Shown here one piece after another: positions 8,515 to 16,234 of a stretch of 64,000 nucleotides of DNA (positions are counted from its first letter, which is position 1; the number at the start of each line of letters is the position of its first letter). Source of the stretch: Halomonas alkalisoli (GTDB lineage Bacteria > Pseudomonadota > Gammaproteobacteria > Pseudomonadales > Halomonadaceae); the NCBI RefSeq assembly GCF_021412585.1, contig NZ_JAKCMI010000027.1:174489-238488 (forward strand), read 5' to 3'. Below the pieces are notes generated by a model that was not told the DNA's origin, searched no databases, and worked only from the letters and a program-made list of their open reading frames with translations. The position numbers and the translations under genes were made by a program.

Positions 8515-8647
8515 GGGGATCTCTCCTGGTTGCCTGGGGCTTGGCTGCGGCGGCAGCCAATGGCCCGTCTTGTTGGTATGCCTACGGGAGTCAGGGAAGG
8601 GTGGAGGTCGTTGGCGTTGTGGGCCTCTCGCTTCCTGTTTGGCTCAT

Positions 8648-8655
8648 GGTATACC
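8648..8655. promoter_or_regulatory. Candidate GntR operator, copy 2
   Basis: The core GGTATACC in context CATGGTATACCAAA lies 134 bp before the oxidase start, where a promoter-proximal operator would be expected. Confidence 0.55.
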
Positions 8656-8896
8656 AAAAGCCATGTGGCAAGAATAATTTCAACCCTCCGGCGCTGTCAA
8701 GGGTTTTTCTGATCTGGGTCAAATTTCTGAGAGGCCCGGGGAACGTCGTGCGTACCGGGACGCAGAAAACGCCGTCGCATGCAGGAGTTGGGCGGGATGA
8801 TGGGGGGATGGGAAGAGGATTTGCGGACGGCGACAGGTATCGCCACCCGAGGAAGAGAGGGGGCGGGAAGGTGGCGGCTACGGCCTACTATAATCC

Positions 8897-8914
8897 CATA
8901 TGGTATACCGTGCC
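8897..8914. promoter_or_regulatory. Candidate GntR operator, copy 3
   Basis: CATATGGTATACCGTGCC has the same core at 8902-8909. Its left flank, CATAT, matches the reverse complement of the right flank of copy 1. It lies about 390 bp before the oxidase start and about 35 bp after the upstream gene's stop. Confidence 0.5.
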
Positions 8915-8944
8915 GCCGTTTCCTTCAGAGTTGCTTCAGAGTTG

Positions 8945-10552
8945 CTACCAGGCCAGCACGGCACTGTCGGTGCGGGGCTCGGTGCCGCCGCACAGCACGC
9001 CGCTGTCGCCGTCGCGCAGGATGACCTGGCCGCGACCGAAGCTCAGGGTGTCGGCCATCTTGACGATATCGTGGCCGCGTCGCGTGAGCGCCTGGGCGAG
9101 GTGATCGGGGAAGTGCGGTTCGACTTCCACGGTCCTGCCCCTGGTCCACTTCCAGCGCGGCATGTCCAGCGCCGCCTGGGGGTTGAGGTGGTCATCGAGC
9201 ATGGCGGTGATCACCTGCACGTGGCCTTGGGGCTGCATGTAGCCGCCCATGACGCCGAACGGCCCCACCGCCCGGTCATCCTTGGTGATGAAGCCGGGAA
9301 TGATGGTGTGGTAGGTGCGCTTGCCGGGCGCCAGTGCATTGGGGTGCTCGGGATCCAGCGAGAACCCCCAGCCGCGGTTCTGCAGGCTGATGCCGGTGCC
9401 GGGTACCACGATGCCCGAGCCGAAGCCCTTGTAGTTGCTCTGGATGAACGAAACCATGTTGCCGTCGCCATCGGCGGTGGCCAGGTAGACGGTGCCGCCC
9501 TTGATCGGGTTGCCGTGTTTCGGGTCGAGTGCCTGCTCGCCGATCAGCCCGGCGCGCTCGGCGAGATAGTCGTCGGCCAGCAGCTGCTCCACGCTCGGGC
9601 CCATGGCCTCGCGCTCGGTGACGTAACGCTGGCCATCGACATAGCCCAGCTTGGTGGCTTCGATGCGCCGATGCAGGGTCTCCACCGGGTCACGACCCTC
9701 CTCGCCCATGCGTTCGAGCATGCCCAGCGCCTGCAGGGCGATCAGCCCACTGCCGTTGGGCGGTATCTCCCAGATGTCATGGCCGCGGTAGCGGGTGCTG
9801 ATCGGCTCGACCCACTCCGGCTGGAAGGCCGCCAGGTCCTCCTTGCGCAGCAGGCCGCCGTGCTCGCGGAAGAAGGCGTCGATCTTGTCGGCCAGCGCCC
9901 CTTCATAGAAGGCGCGACCGTGGGTCTCGGCGATCGCCCGCAGCGTGGCGGCATGGCCCCGGGAGGCCCAGCGCTCGCCGGGGCGCGGGGCCCGGCCCTT
10001 CGGGGCGAAGGTCTCGAACCAGGGCTTCAGGGCGGGGTCATCGTGGCGACTATAGATGTCATGGGCCTCCTCCCACATCTGGTTGACGATCGGCGAGACC
10101 GGGTAGCCCTCTTCCGCCAGGGCGATGGCCGGGGCCAGTAGGTCGGCGAAGGGCAGCTTGCCGAAGCGCTCGGAGAGGGCCGCCCAGGAAGCTGGCGCGC
10201 CCGGCACGGTGACCGGCAGCACGCCATACTCGGGAACCCGCTCATGGCCGAGCGCCTTCATCGCCTCGATGGTGGCCGCCTGGGGGGCTGGACCGCTGGC
10301 GTTCAGGCCGTGCAGCTTGCCCTCCATCCATACGATGGCGAAGGCGTCGCTGCCGAGTCCGTTGGAGGTGGGCTCCACTACGGTCAGTGCCGCGGCGGCG
10401 GCGATGGCGGCGTCCACCGCATTGCCGCCCTGCTGGAGGATCTGCATGCCGGCCTGGGCCCCCAGGGGCTGTGAGGTGGCGACCATTCCCCGGCTGCCGA
10501 AGGTGGCCATGCGCCGCGAAGGGCTCGGATAGAAACGCGCGTCGTGCTGCAT
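8945..10552 (-). CDS. Gamma-glutamyltransferase-family Ntn hydrolase, cytoplasmic type
   Basis: This 535-residue protein has the gamma-glutamyltranspeptidase layout: a large subunit with GGNAVDAAIA near residues 42-51, then the autoprocessing threonine Thr354 in IKGGTVYLATAD, and a small subunit with GFGSGIVVPGTGI and the closing VMGGYMQPQGH strand. Unlike periplasmic GGT it has no signal peptide (start MQHDARFYPSPSRRMATF) and resembles YwrD-type members. It could remove a gamma-glutamyl group from, or hydrolyse, an amide intermediate. It is co-directional with the oxidase operon and the ChrA pair; operon membership is likely but not proven. Confidence 0.85.
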   Translation of the reverse strand: MQHDARFYPSPSRRMATFGSRGMVATSQPLGAQAGMQILQQGGNAVDAAIAAAAALTVVEPTSNGLGSDAFAIVWMEGKLHGLNASGPAPQAATIEAMKALGHERVPEYGVLPVTVPGAPASWAALSERFGKLPFADLLAPAIALAEEGYPVSPIVNQMWEEAHDIYSRHDDPALKPWFETFAPKGRAPRPGERWASRGHAATLRAIAETHGRAFYEGALADKIDAFFREHGGLLRKEDLAAFQPEWVEPISTRYRGHDIWEIPPNGSGLIALQALGMLERMGEEGRDPVETLHRRIEATKLGYVDGQRYVTEREAMGPSVEQLLADDYLAERAGLIGEQALDPKHGNPIKGGTVYLATADGDGNMVSFIQSNYKGFGSGIVVPGTGISLQNRGWGFSLDPEHPNALAPGKRTYHTIIPGFITKDDRAVGPFGVMGGYMQPQGHVQVITAMLDDHLNPQAALDMPRWKWTRGRTVEVEPHFPDHLAQALTRRGHDIVKMADTLSFGRGQVILRDGDSGVLCGGTEPRTDSAVLAW

Positions 10553-10730
10553 TGAGGAGGCTCCTTTACGGCTTGGACCCGCCGATGGTGGCGAAGGTAT
10601 GGGTCAGTTTCGTACGCGTCATGATGGAACACCTTTATATTGTTGGTGGTGTGGTAGCTGCCGCTCGCGCCTGGCGAGGCAGCAACGGGGTGAGCGCGTG
10701 CTCCCGCTTCGGGGGTTGTTGTCGGGTGTG

Positions 10731-11267
10731 TCAACTGAGGAAGAGGCCTCCGTAGACGAGTGCAGCCAGGACCACGAAGGCCGGGTGAGTCCGGAAGTGC
10801 AGCAGGGCGACGGCGGCAGCCACGCCGATGAGGACGGTGTGCAGCAGGCCCGCGCTGTTGAGGCCCTCGCTGAAGAAGCTCCAGGTCAGCCAGGCCATCA
10901 TCATCGCGATCACCGGCCGTACCCACTGGCTCATGCGCTTGACGCGGGGAGAGTCGCGGTGACGATAAAGCAGCCCCAGGGCACCCAGCATCAGCAGCAG
11001 CGAAGGCACCACCGTGGCGAATATGGCGACCAGGGCGCCGCCGATACCCGCCACGTCATAGCCCACATAGCCGGCCATCTTGGTGGCGATGGGGCTTGGC
11101 AGGGCATTGCCCAGCGCCAGGGTCTCGGCAAACTCCTGGGGGCTCATCCAGCCGTAGCGGCCGACCACCTCCGCTTCGATCAGCGGAATGATCGCCGGCC
11201 CGCCGCCGTAGCCGATGATGTTGGGGATGAAGAAGGCCAGGAACAGCTCCCAATAGACCAGCATCAC
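10731..11267 (-). CDS. Chromate-transporter (CHR) family half protein, second of pair
   Basis: This 178-residue membrane protein has about six hydrophobic segments and the CHR family signature GYGGGPAIIPLIEAEVV near residue 20, followed by the ALGNALPSPIATKMAGYVGY loop. It is half the length of classical ChrA. Together with the preceding gene it forms a split pair, as in many bacteria with short-chain CHR proteins. Its start overlaps the upstream stop by 4 bases (ATGA). The substrate may be chromate or another anion. The position ahead of a catabolic operon suggests export or import of a pathway anion. Confidence 0.85.
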   Translation of the reverse strand: MMLVYWELFLAFFIPNIIGYGGGPAIIPLIEAEVVGRYGWMSPQEFAETLALGNALPSPIATKMAGYVGYDVAGIGGALVAIFATVVPSLLLMLGALGLLYRHRDSPRVKRMSQWVRPVIAMMMAWLTWSFFSEGLNSAGLLHTVLIGVAAAVALLHFRTHPAFVVLAALVYGGLFLS

Positions 11268-11833
11268 GCGGCCCTCCGCCGGGATGTCGGTCGCAGCAGC
11301 GCCGCCGCCAGGATGCCGCCGATCACCCAGCCGGGATGGACCCCCAGCAGGTAGATCAGGGCCCCGGCGACCACCGCCATGGCCAGGCTCACCGCCCAGC
11401 CCAGGGCCAGGCGCGACTTGTTCCAGAAGTCCAGGGTCAGCTGGCCCATCATGACCATGACCACGGGGACGACGGCCTGGCCCATGCCGTGGATCCAGGC
11501 CACGTGGCGATAGCTGCTGAAAAGGGCCAGTAGCGCGATCATCGCCACGACCATGGGCAGGATGACGGCGGTCACGGCGATCGCACAGCCGGTTGCGCCG
11601 GCTACCCGATAGCCGATGTAGCCGGGCATCTTGGTCGCGATGGGGCCGGGTAGGGTGTTGCCGATGGCCAGCACGTCGGCGAATTCCTCGTCGTTCAGCC
11701 AGGCATGCCGTTTGACCACTTCCTGCTGTACCAGGGGTATCATCGCAGGACCGCCGCCGAAGCCGAGCAGGCCGATGCGGGTGAAGGCCCAGAACAGGGC
11801 GCTGAACGGGACCTTGTCGGGAGAGGATGTCAT
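11264..11833 (-). CDS. Chromate-transporter (CHR) family half protein, first of pair
   Basis: This 189-residue membrane protein has the CHR signature GFGGGPAMIPLVQQEVV near residue 20 and the matching AIGNTLPGPIATKMPGYIGY loop. It is the homologous partner of the next gene, with which it overlaps by 4 bases. Both halves keep the conserved glycine/proline loops, so an antiparallel heterodimer is likely. It is the first gene of a 9-kb minus-strand run ending at 2983. The 205 bases upstream (11834-12038) show no clear promoter. Confidence 0.85.
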   Translation of the reverse strand: MTSSPDKVPFSALFWAFTRIGLLGFGGGPAMIPLVQQEVVKRHAWLNDEEFADVLAIGNTLPGPIATKMPGYIGYRVAGATGCAIAVTAVILPMVVAMIALLALFSSYRHVAWIHGMGQAVVPVVMVMMGQLTLDFWNKSRLALGWAVSLAMAVVAGALIYLLGVHPGWVIGGILAAALLRPTSRRRAA

Positions 11834-12038
11834 GACAGTGCCAAGCTTCGGTCGGTTCTGGCTCGGGAGGTTGCTCTCTCCTTCATATGATCTTTTCCAT
11901 CCAATACATGGTTATTTTAAAGGGATTAGATTATTGCGAGAAAGTAAGCGGCACGCTACTGATGAACGACCATGTCCGGCGGTGGCGCTGAACGGTGTGA
12001 CCTGAAGGGACCGGCCAGCGCTCAGGGGTCGACCACGC

Positions 12039-12656
12039 TCAGGTATCGACCAGGGCGAGATTGCCTCGCAGCCGGGCTTCGAGCGGCCCGAGGTCGATAG
12101 CGGTGTCCCGGGGCCAGCCGACGGTGAGTATGACGCCATCGGCGGCGTACTCTGCGGCGGTTACGGGAACCGCCAGGCTCTCGAGCCAGGTGCGGGCCTC
12201 GGCTTCGCCGGCGAAACCGACCTTGAGCCGCAACGGGGTGCGTTCGGTGACCTGGTGCAGGGGCAACTCGGCCAGCGCCTGGCTCACCGCCTGTGAATAG
12301 GCACGGGCCAGGCCGCCGGTGCCGAGCTTGGTGCCGCCGAAGTAGCGTGTCACCACGCAGCCGACCTGGCCCAGGCCGGCACCGTCGAGGACCTGAAACA
12401 TCGGGCGACCGGCGGTGCCGCCGGGTTCGCCATCGTCGGAAAAGCCGATGGCATTCTGCTCGCCCGGCGCGCCGGCGATAAAGGCGCTGCAGTGGTGGCT
12501 GGCATTGGGGTGGACCCTGCGGGCCTCGGCAAGCAGGGCGGTGAAGCTGGCCACGTCCGGCGCATGGCAGATCCAGGTGATGAAGCGGCTCTTCTCGACC
12601 TCGGTCTCGGATTCCCGCCGGGTGCCGGCAGGCAGGTCGGGGACCGGGTAGCGCAT
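12039..12656 (-). CDS. yigZ: YigZ / IMPACT-family protein
   Basis: This 205-residue protein has an N-terminal UPF0029 domain with the family signatures ESEVEKSRF-like (SETEVEKSRFI), HHCSAFIAG, FSDDGEPGGTAGRPM and VTRYFGGTKLGTGGL, then a small C-terminal DUF1949 domain. Eukaryotic IMPACT regulates GCN2; the bacterial role (YigZ) is unclear and may involve translation or RNA. The start overlaps the stop of the S24 gene upstream in a TGATG arrangement. The gene is thus translationally coupled to it and sits behind the same SOS box. Confidence 0.88.
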   Translation of the reverse strand: MRYPVPDLPAGTRRESETEVEKSRFITWICHAPDVASFTALLAEARRVHPNASHHCSAFIAGAPGEQNAIGFSDDGEPGGTAGRPMFQVLDGAGLGQVGCVVTRYFGGTKLGTGGLARAYSQAVSQALAELPLHQVTERTPLRLKVGFAGEAEARTWLESLAVPVTAAEYAADGVILTVGWPRDTAIDLGPLEARLRGNLALVDT

Positions 12657-13126
12657 CAGTGGGTGAGCTCGTGCTGGCGCACCACGCCCATCACCATGCC
12701 CAGCACCTGGATGTCGCTGTTCTTCAGGTAGATGGGGGGCATGCTCTCGTTGGCCGGCTGCAGGCGGACCCCGCTCTTCTCGATATAGAGCTTCTTCAGG
12801 GTGACCTCCTGCTGATTGATCAGCACCACGGCGGTTTCGCCGTTCTCGGCACTCTCCTGGCGCTCGATGATGATCACGTCGCCGTCGAAGATATTGCAGT
12901 CGATCATGGAGTCGCCGCGCACGCGCAGGGCATAGGTATTGCGGCGTACCATGCAGGAAGGGGCGTGTACGGCACCGATGGTGGGGCAGGCCTCGATGGG
13001 CATGCCGGCCGAGACGTCGCCCAGCAGCGGGACCTCGACCAGGTCGTCGCCTTCGATGCGGATCCAGGCCTCGGCCATGGGCAGGTTGGGACGTCGGTGC
13101 AGATAGTGCGTGGAAGCCTGTGGCAT
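12656..13126 (-). CDS. LexA/UmuD-like S24 peptidase-domain protein without DNA-binding domain
   Basis: This 156-residue protein has the self-cleaving S24 fold: cleavage-type Ala40-Gly41 in GDVSAGMP, catalytic Ser73 in GDSMIDC and Lys111 in EVTLKKL. The roughly 40 residues before the cleavage site carry no winged helix, unlike LexA (about 200 residues). In layout it is UmuD-like, though the sequence GDVSAG is LexA-like. ATG 13126 is chosen over an upstream in-frame codon at 13174 because of AGAGGGGG about 10 bases before it. A perfect SOS box lies 26 bp upstream. No umuC follows; yigZ does. Confidence 0.8.
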   Translation of the reverse strand: MPQASTHYLHRRPNLPMAEAWIRIEGDDLVEVPLLGDVSAGMPIEACPTIGAVHAPSCMVRRNTYALRVRGDSMIDCNIFDGDVIIIERQESAENGETAVVLINQQEVTLKKLYIEKSGVRLQPANESMPPIYLKNSDIQVLGMVMGVVRQHELTH

Positions 13127-13151
13127 GTGGCGTTTCCCCCTCTGATCGACC

Positions 13152-13167
13152 CTGTGGAAATGTACAG
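13152..13167. promoter_or_regulatory. LexA (SOS) box
   Basis: CTGTGGAAATGTACAG is a perfect CTGT-N8-ACAG operator. It lies 26 bp upstream of the S24 gene start and would cover its promoter. It also lies 164 bp upstream of the divergent ccmA start. Confidence 0.8.
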
Positions 13168-13330
13168 GTATCAAGCATCATAGCAGGCGATGCCTCACAG
13201 GCAAGTTCCCTGGTCCGGGACAAGCCTTGACCTGCGGCAAGAGTGGCGTCGTGACGCAGGCGGATTACTAGTAGCAAAAGGCCATTCAGTGTAGCATTTC
13301 CAGCGTATTTACCATTCCTGGAGAGTGCCG

Positions 13331-13975
13331 TTGAGCCTGCGTCTGCAAGCGCAAAACCTCGCATGTGAGCGTGATGACCGTTGGCTGTTCCGGGGCCTGG
13401 ACCTGGACATCCGCGCCGGCGAGATCGTGCGGGTGGAAGGGCCCAACGGCAGCGGCAAGACGACCCTGTTGAAGATCCTGTCCGGCCAGCTGGCCGACTA
13501 CGAAGGCGAGCTCTTCTGGGACGAGCGGCCCATGCGTGAGGCGCGGGATGCCTTCCTGTCCAACCTGCTCTATATGGGCCATGCGCCGGGGATCAAGGCG
13601 GCGCTGACGCCGCTGGAAAACCTCACCTGGTATCAGGCCATGGCGGGCCAGTCGCAGGATGAGGCATCCCGCTATGCGGCACTGGAGGATGTCGGCCTGG
13701 CCGGTTTCGAGGACCTTCCGGCGGGCCAGCTCTCCGCCGGGCAGCAGCGCCGGGTGGCGCTGGCCCGCCTGGTGCTGACGCCACGCCCGCTGTGGGTACT
13801 GGACGAGCCCTTCACCGCCATCGACCGCGACGGCGTTGCGGCACTGGAGCAGCGACTGTTCGCCCATGCGCGGCGGGGCGGCTGCGTGCTGGTGACCACT
13901 CACCACGAGCTGACGCCCTGTGCCGAGCTGCGCCGTATCCGCCTTGGCGGGGGAGGTCTCGATGCCGGGAACTGA
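13331..13975 (+). CDS. ccmA: Cytochrome c maturation ABC transporter ATP-binding protein CcmA
   Basis: This 214-residue ABC ATPase has Walker A GPNGSGKTT, signature LSAGQQRRVALARL and Walker B LWVLDEPFTAID. CcmA and CcmB power release of holo-CcmE in c-type cytochrome assembly at the inner membrane. Two starts are possible. TTG at 13331 lies 7 bases after GGAG (13320-13323) and is preferred. GTG at 13325 lies only 1 base after it. First gene of a nine-gene ccm operon in the canonical order. Confidence 0.95.
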   Translation: MSLRLQAQNLACERDDRWLFRGLDLDIRAGEIVRVEGPNGSGKTTLLKILSGQLADYEGELFWDERPMREARDAFLSNLLYMGHAPGIKAALTPLENLTWYQAMAGQSQDEASRYAALEDVGLAGFEDLPAGQLSAGQQRRVALARLVLTPRPLWVLDEPFTAIDRDGVAALEQRLFAHARRGGCVLVTTHHELTPCAELRRIRLGGGGLDAGN

Positions 13976-14702
13976 AGGCTTGCTGAGCGAGGAGGCCCCG
14001 GTGACCTTTCACGGGGAACCTGGCGGCGGCTTGGCTGTCGCATTCTGGGCAACGCTCAAGCGCGATCTGGTGCTCCTGCTGCGGCGACGCAGCGAGGTGA
14101 TGAATCCGCTGGTGTTCTTCGCCATCGTGATCACCCTGTTCCCGATCGGTATCTCGCCCGACCCGCAGCTGCTGGCGGCCATCGCCCCGGGCCTGCTGTG
14201 GGTGGCGGCGCTGCTCGCGGCGCTGCTGTCGCTGGACAGCCTGTTCCGGGCCGATTACGACGACGGTTCGCTCGAGCAACTGCTGCTGACACCGCAGCCG
14301 CTGGCCGTGCTGGCCCTGGCCAAGGTAACCGTGCACTGGCTGCTGACCGGCCTGCCCCTGGCGCTGATGGCGCCGCTGCTGGGGATCATGCTGGCGCTGC
14401 CCGCGGGTAGCTATGGCGTGTTGGCGATTTCACTGGCACTGGGCAGTGCCAGCCTCAGCCTGATTGGTGCCATCGGAGCGGCGCTGACGGTGGGATTGTC
14501 CCGCGGCGGTGTACTGCTGTCGCTGCTGGTGCTTCCCCTTTATATCCCGGTGCTGATCTTCGGTGCCGGAGCCGTGCAGGCCGCCATCTTCGGCGACGGT
14601 GTCATGGCGCATCTGGCGATTCTCGGCGCGCTGCTGGCGCTCGCGCTGATTCTTGCGCCCCTGGCAATCGCGGCATCGCTGCGCATCAGTATCAACGGTT
14701 GA
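13962..14702 (+). CDS. ccmB: Heme exporter subunit CcmB
   Basis: This 246-residue integral membrane protein has six predicted helices. Hallmark segments are LKRDLVLLLRRRSEVMNPLVFF near residues 31-52, FRADYDDGSLEQLLLTPQPL and the C-terminal ALLALALILAPLAIAASLRIS helix. The start is set by GGGGGAGG 5 bases before the ATG, and it overlaps ccmA by 14 bases. It is the permease partner of CcmA. The N-terminus before the first helix is somewhat longer than in Escherichia coli CcmB (about 220 residues). Confidence 0.95.
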   Translation: MPGTEGLLSEEAPVTFHGEPGGGLAVAFWATLKRDLVLLLRRRSEVMNPLVFFAIVITLFPIGISPDPQLLAAIAPGLLWVAALLAALLSLDSLFRADYDDGSLEQLLLTPQPLAVLALAKVTVHWLLTGLPLALMAPLLGIMLALPAGSYGVLAISLALGSASLSLIGAIGAALTVGLSRGGVLLSLLVLPLYIPVLIFGAGAVQAAIFGDGVMAHLAILGALLALALILAPLAIAASLRISING

Positions 14703-14716
14703 GAGGGTGACCTGGC

Positions 14717-15457
14717 ATGTGGGCTTTCATTAACAAGTTGCGTTCTCCCAAGTGGTTCTACACCATCAGCGCCAGGCTGCAGCCCTGGTTCTGGGCCGCG
14801 GCGCTGATCCTCATCGTTGTCGGCACGGTCTGGGGGCTCGCCTTCGCCCCGGCGGACTACCAGCAGGGCAACAGCTTTCGCATCATCTACGTCCATGTGC
14901 CGGCCGCCTTCCTGGCGCAGTCGATCTTCGTGTCCATGGCCATCTCGGCGGTTGTCTTCATGGTCTGGAAGATCAAGATCTGCGATATGGCAGCGGCGAT
15001 GATGGCGCCGCTGGGTGCCGCCATGACCTTCATCGCGCTGTTCTCCGGTGCCGTCTGGGGCATGCCCACCTGGGGAACCTGGTGGATGTGGGATGCGCGC
15101 CTCACCTCGATGCTGATCCTGCTGTTTCTCTACCTGGGCGTGATCGCCCTGCGTGGCGCCTTCACCAGTCGCGACAGCGCGTCCCGCGCGGCATCCGTGC
15201 TGGCCATGGTGGGGGTCATCAACATCCCGATCATCAAGTATTCGGTCGACTGGTGGTACACCTTGCACCAGCCGGCCACCTTCACCATCACCGGCCGCGC
15301 CGCCATGCCCCTGGAGATGTGGCTGCCGCTGCTGATCATGGTGCTGGGCTTCTACAGCTTCTTCATCGCCCTGACGCTGACGCGCACCCGCAGCGAGATA
15401 CTGCGCCGGGAAGCCAACAAGCGCTGGGTCCGCGAACTGGCCGAGGAGGCGCCGTGA
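14717..15457 (+). CDS. ccmC: Heme exporter protein CcmC
   Basis: This 246-residue, six-helix member of the haem-handling protein family has the WWD tryptophan-rich motif [19 protein letters not shown] and flanking conserved histidines (YVHVPAAF and [11 protein letters not shown]). CcmC loads haem onto CcmE at the outer face of the membrane. The last base of its stop codon is the first base of the ccmD start. Confidence 0.96.
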   Translation: MWAFINKLRSPKWFYTISARLQPWFWAAALILIVVGTVWGLAFAPADYQQGNSFRIIYVHVPAAFLAQSIFVSMAISAVVFMVWKIKICDMAAAMMAPLGAAMTFIALFSGAVWGMPTWGTWWMWDARLTSMLILLFLYLGVIALRGAFTSRDSASRAASVLAMVGVINIPIIKYSVDWWYTLHQPATFTITGRAAMPLEMWLPLLIMVLGFYSFFIALTLTRTRSEILRREANKRWVRELAEEAP

Positions 15458-15696
15458 TGTTCTTCGACAGTCTTTCGGAACTCTTCGCCATGGGCGGCCA
15501 TGCCCCCTATGTCTGGGCAGCCTGGGGTGTCACCGCGGTGCTGCTCCTGGGAAGCGTGATACATGCTCGCGCCGAGCGCCGCCAGCTGCTGCGTCAGCTC
15601 AAGCGTCGCGTTCGCCGCGAAAGTCGCCTGGCTGGTCGTTCCGCCGAGGCGCAACCGATTCAAACTAGCAGGGGTGGTAGCACCAATGACGCCTAA
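15457..15696 (+). CDS. ccmD: Heme exporter protein CcmD
   Basis: This small membrane protein of 79 residues starts [20 protein letters not shown]. One transmembrane helix (about residues 18-36) is followed by a strongly basic cytoplasmic stretch (RAERRQLLRQLKRRVRRES), the usual CcmD pattern. CcmD stabilises the CcmABC-CcmE complex. It overlaps ccmC by 1 base and ccmE by 11 bases. Confidence 0.92.
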   Translation: MFFDSLSELFAMGGHAPYVWAAWGVTAVLLLGSVIHARAERRQLLRQLKRRVRRESRLAGRSAEAQPIQTSRGGSTNDA

Positions 15697-16222
15697 ACGT
15701 AAGCAGAAGCTGTTCGTGGTTCTGGGGCTGGTGTCGCTCGCGGCGATCGCCGTGGGCCTGACGCTCTATGCCCTTCGGGCCAATATCAATCTCTTCTTCA
15801 GCCCGATCGAGATCGCGGCCGGTGATGCGCCCTATGAACGCCAGATCCGTGCCGGCGGCATGGTCAGGGAGGGCAGCGTGTCGAGGAATCCGGATAGCCT
15901 GGACGTGGAGTTCACGGTCACCGACTATGTCGAGGATCTGCGCGTCTCCTACAGTGGTATCCTGCCCGACCTGTTTCGCGAGGGGCAGGGCGTGGTCGTC
16001 GTCGGTCAGTTGAAGCAGGATGGCATGTTCCGTGCCGACCAGGTGCTGGCGCGCCACGACGAGAACTACATGCCACCCGAGGTCGCCGACGCGCTGGAAG
16101 CGGCCGGCTACTCTCCCGCCGACTTTCAGACCAAGGCCGCCAAGGTGGCCGAGCGTGTCGAGGCGCGGGAGTCAGGCGAAGGCGAGAGCCAGAATCAAAG
16201 CCAGAGCCAGAGCCAGTACTGA
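15686..16222 (+). CDS. ccmE: Cytochrome c-type biogenesis protein CcmE (haem chaperone)
   Basis: This 178-residue protein has an N-terminal signal anchor (KLFVVLGLVSLAAIAVGLTLYAL) and a periplasmic OB-fold domain. The haem-binding histidine lies in VLARHDENYMPPEV. It carries haem from CcmABCD to CcmF. The extreme C-terminus is a low-complexity SQNQSQSQSQ run encoded by short DNA repeats just before the stop at 16222. The tail is variable in the family and is probably not functional. The start at 15686 lies inside the ccmD 3' end. Confidence 0.95.
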   Translation: MTPKRKQKLFVVLGLVSLAAIAVGLTLYALRANINLFFSPIEIAAGDAPYERQIRAGGMVREGSVSRNPDSLDVEFTVTDYVEDLRVSYSGILPDLFREGQGVVVVGQLKQDGMFRADQVLARHDENYMPPEVADALEAAGYSPADFQTKAAKVAERVEARESGEGESQNQSQSQSQY

Positions 16223-16234
16223 TCCGGAGTAACC

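Larger units (their letters stand above)
8515..8944 (-). promoter_or_regulatory. Regulatory gap before the oxidase operon
   Basis: This stretch of 430 bases lies between the gamma-glutamyltransferase stop and the oxidase start. No plausible gene was seen. It holds two copies of the GGTATACC core (8648-8655 and 8902-8909), so the oxidase operon probably has its own regulated promoter here. Confidence 0.6.
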
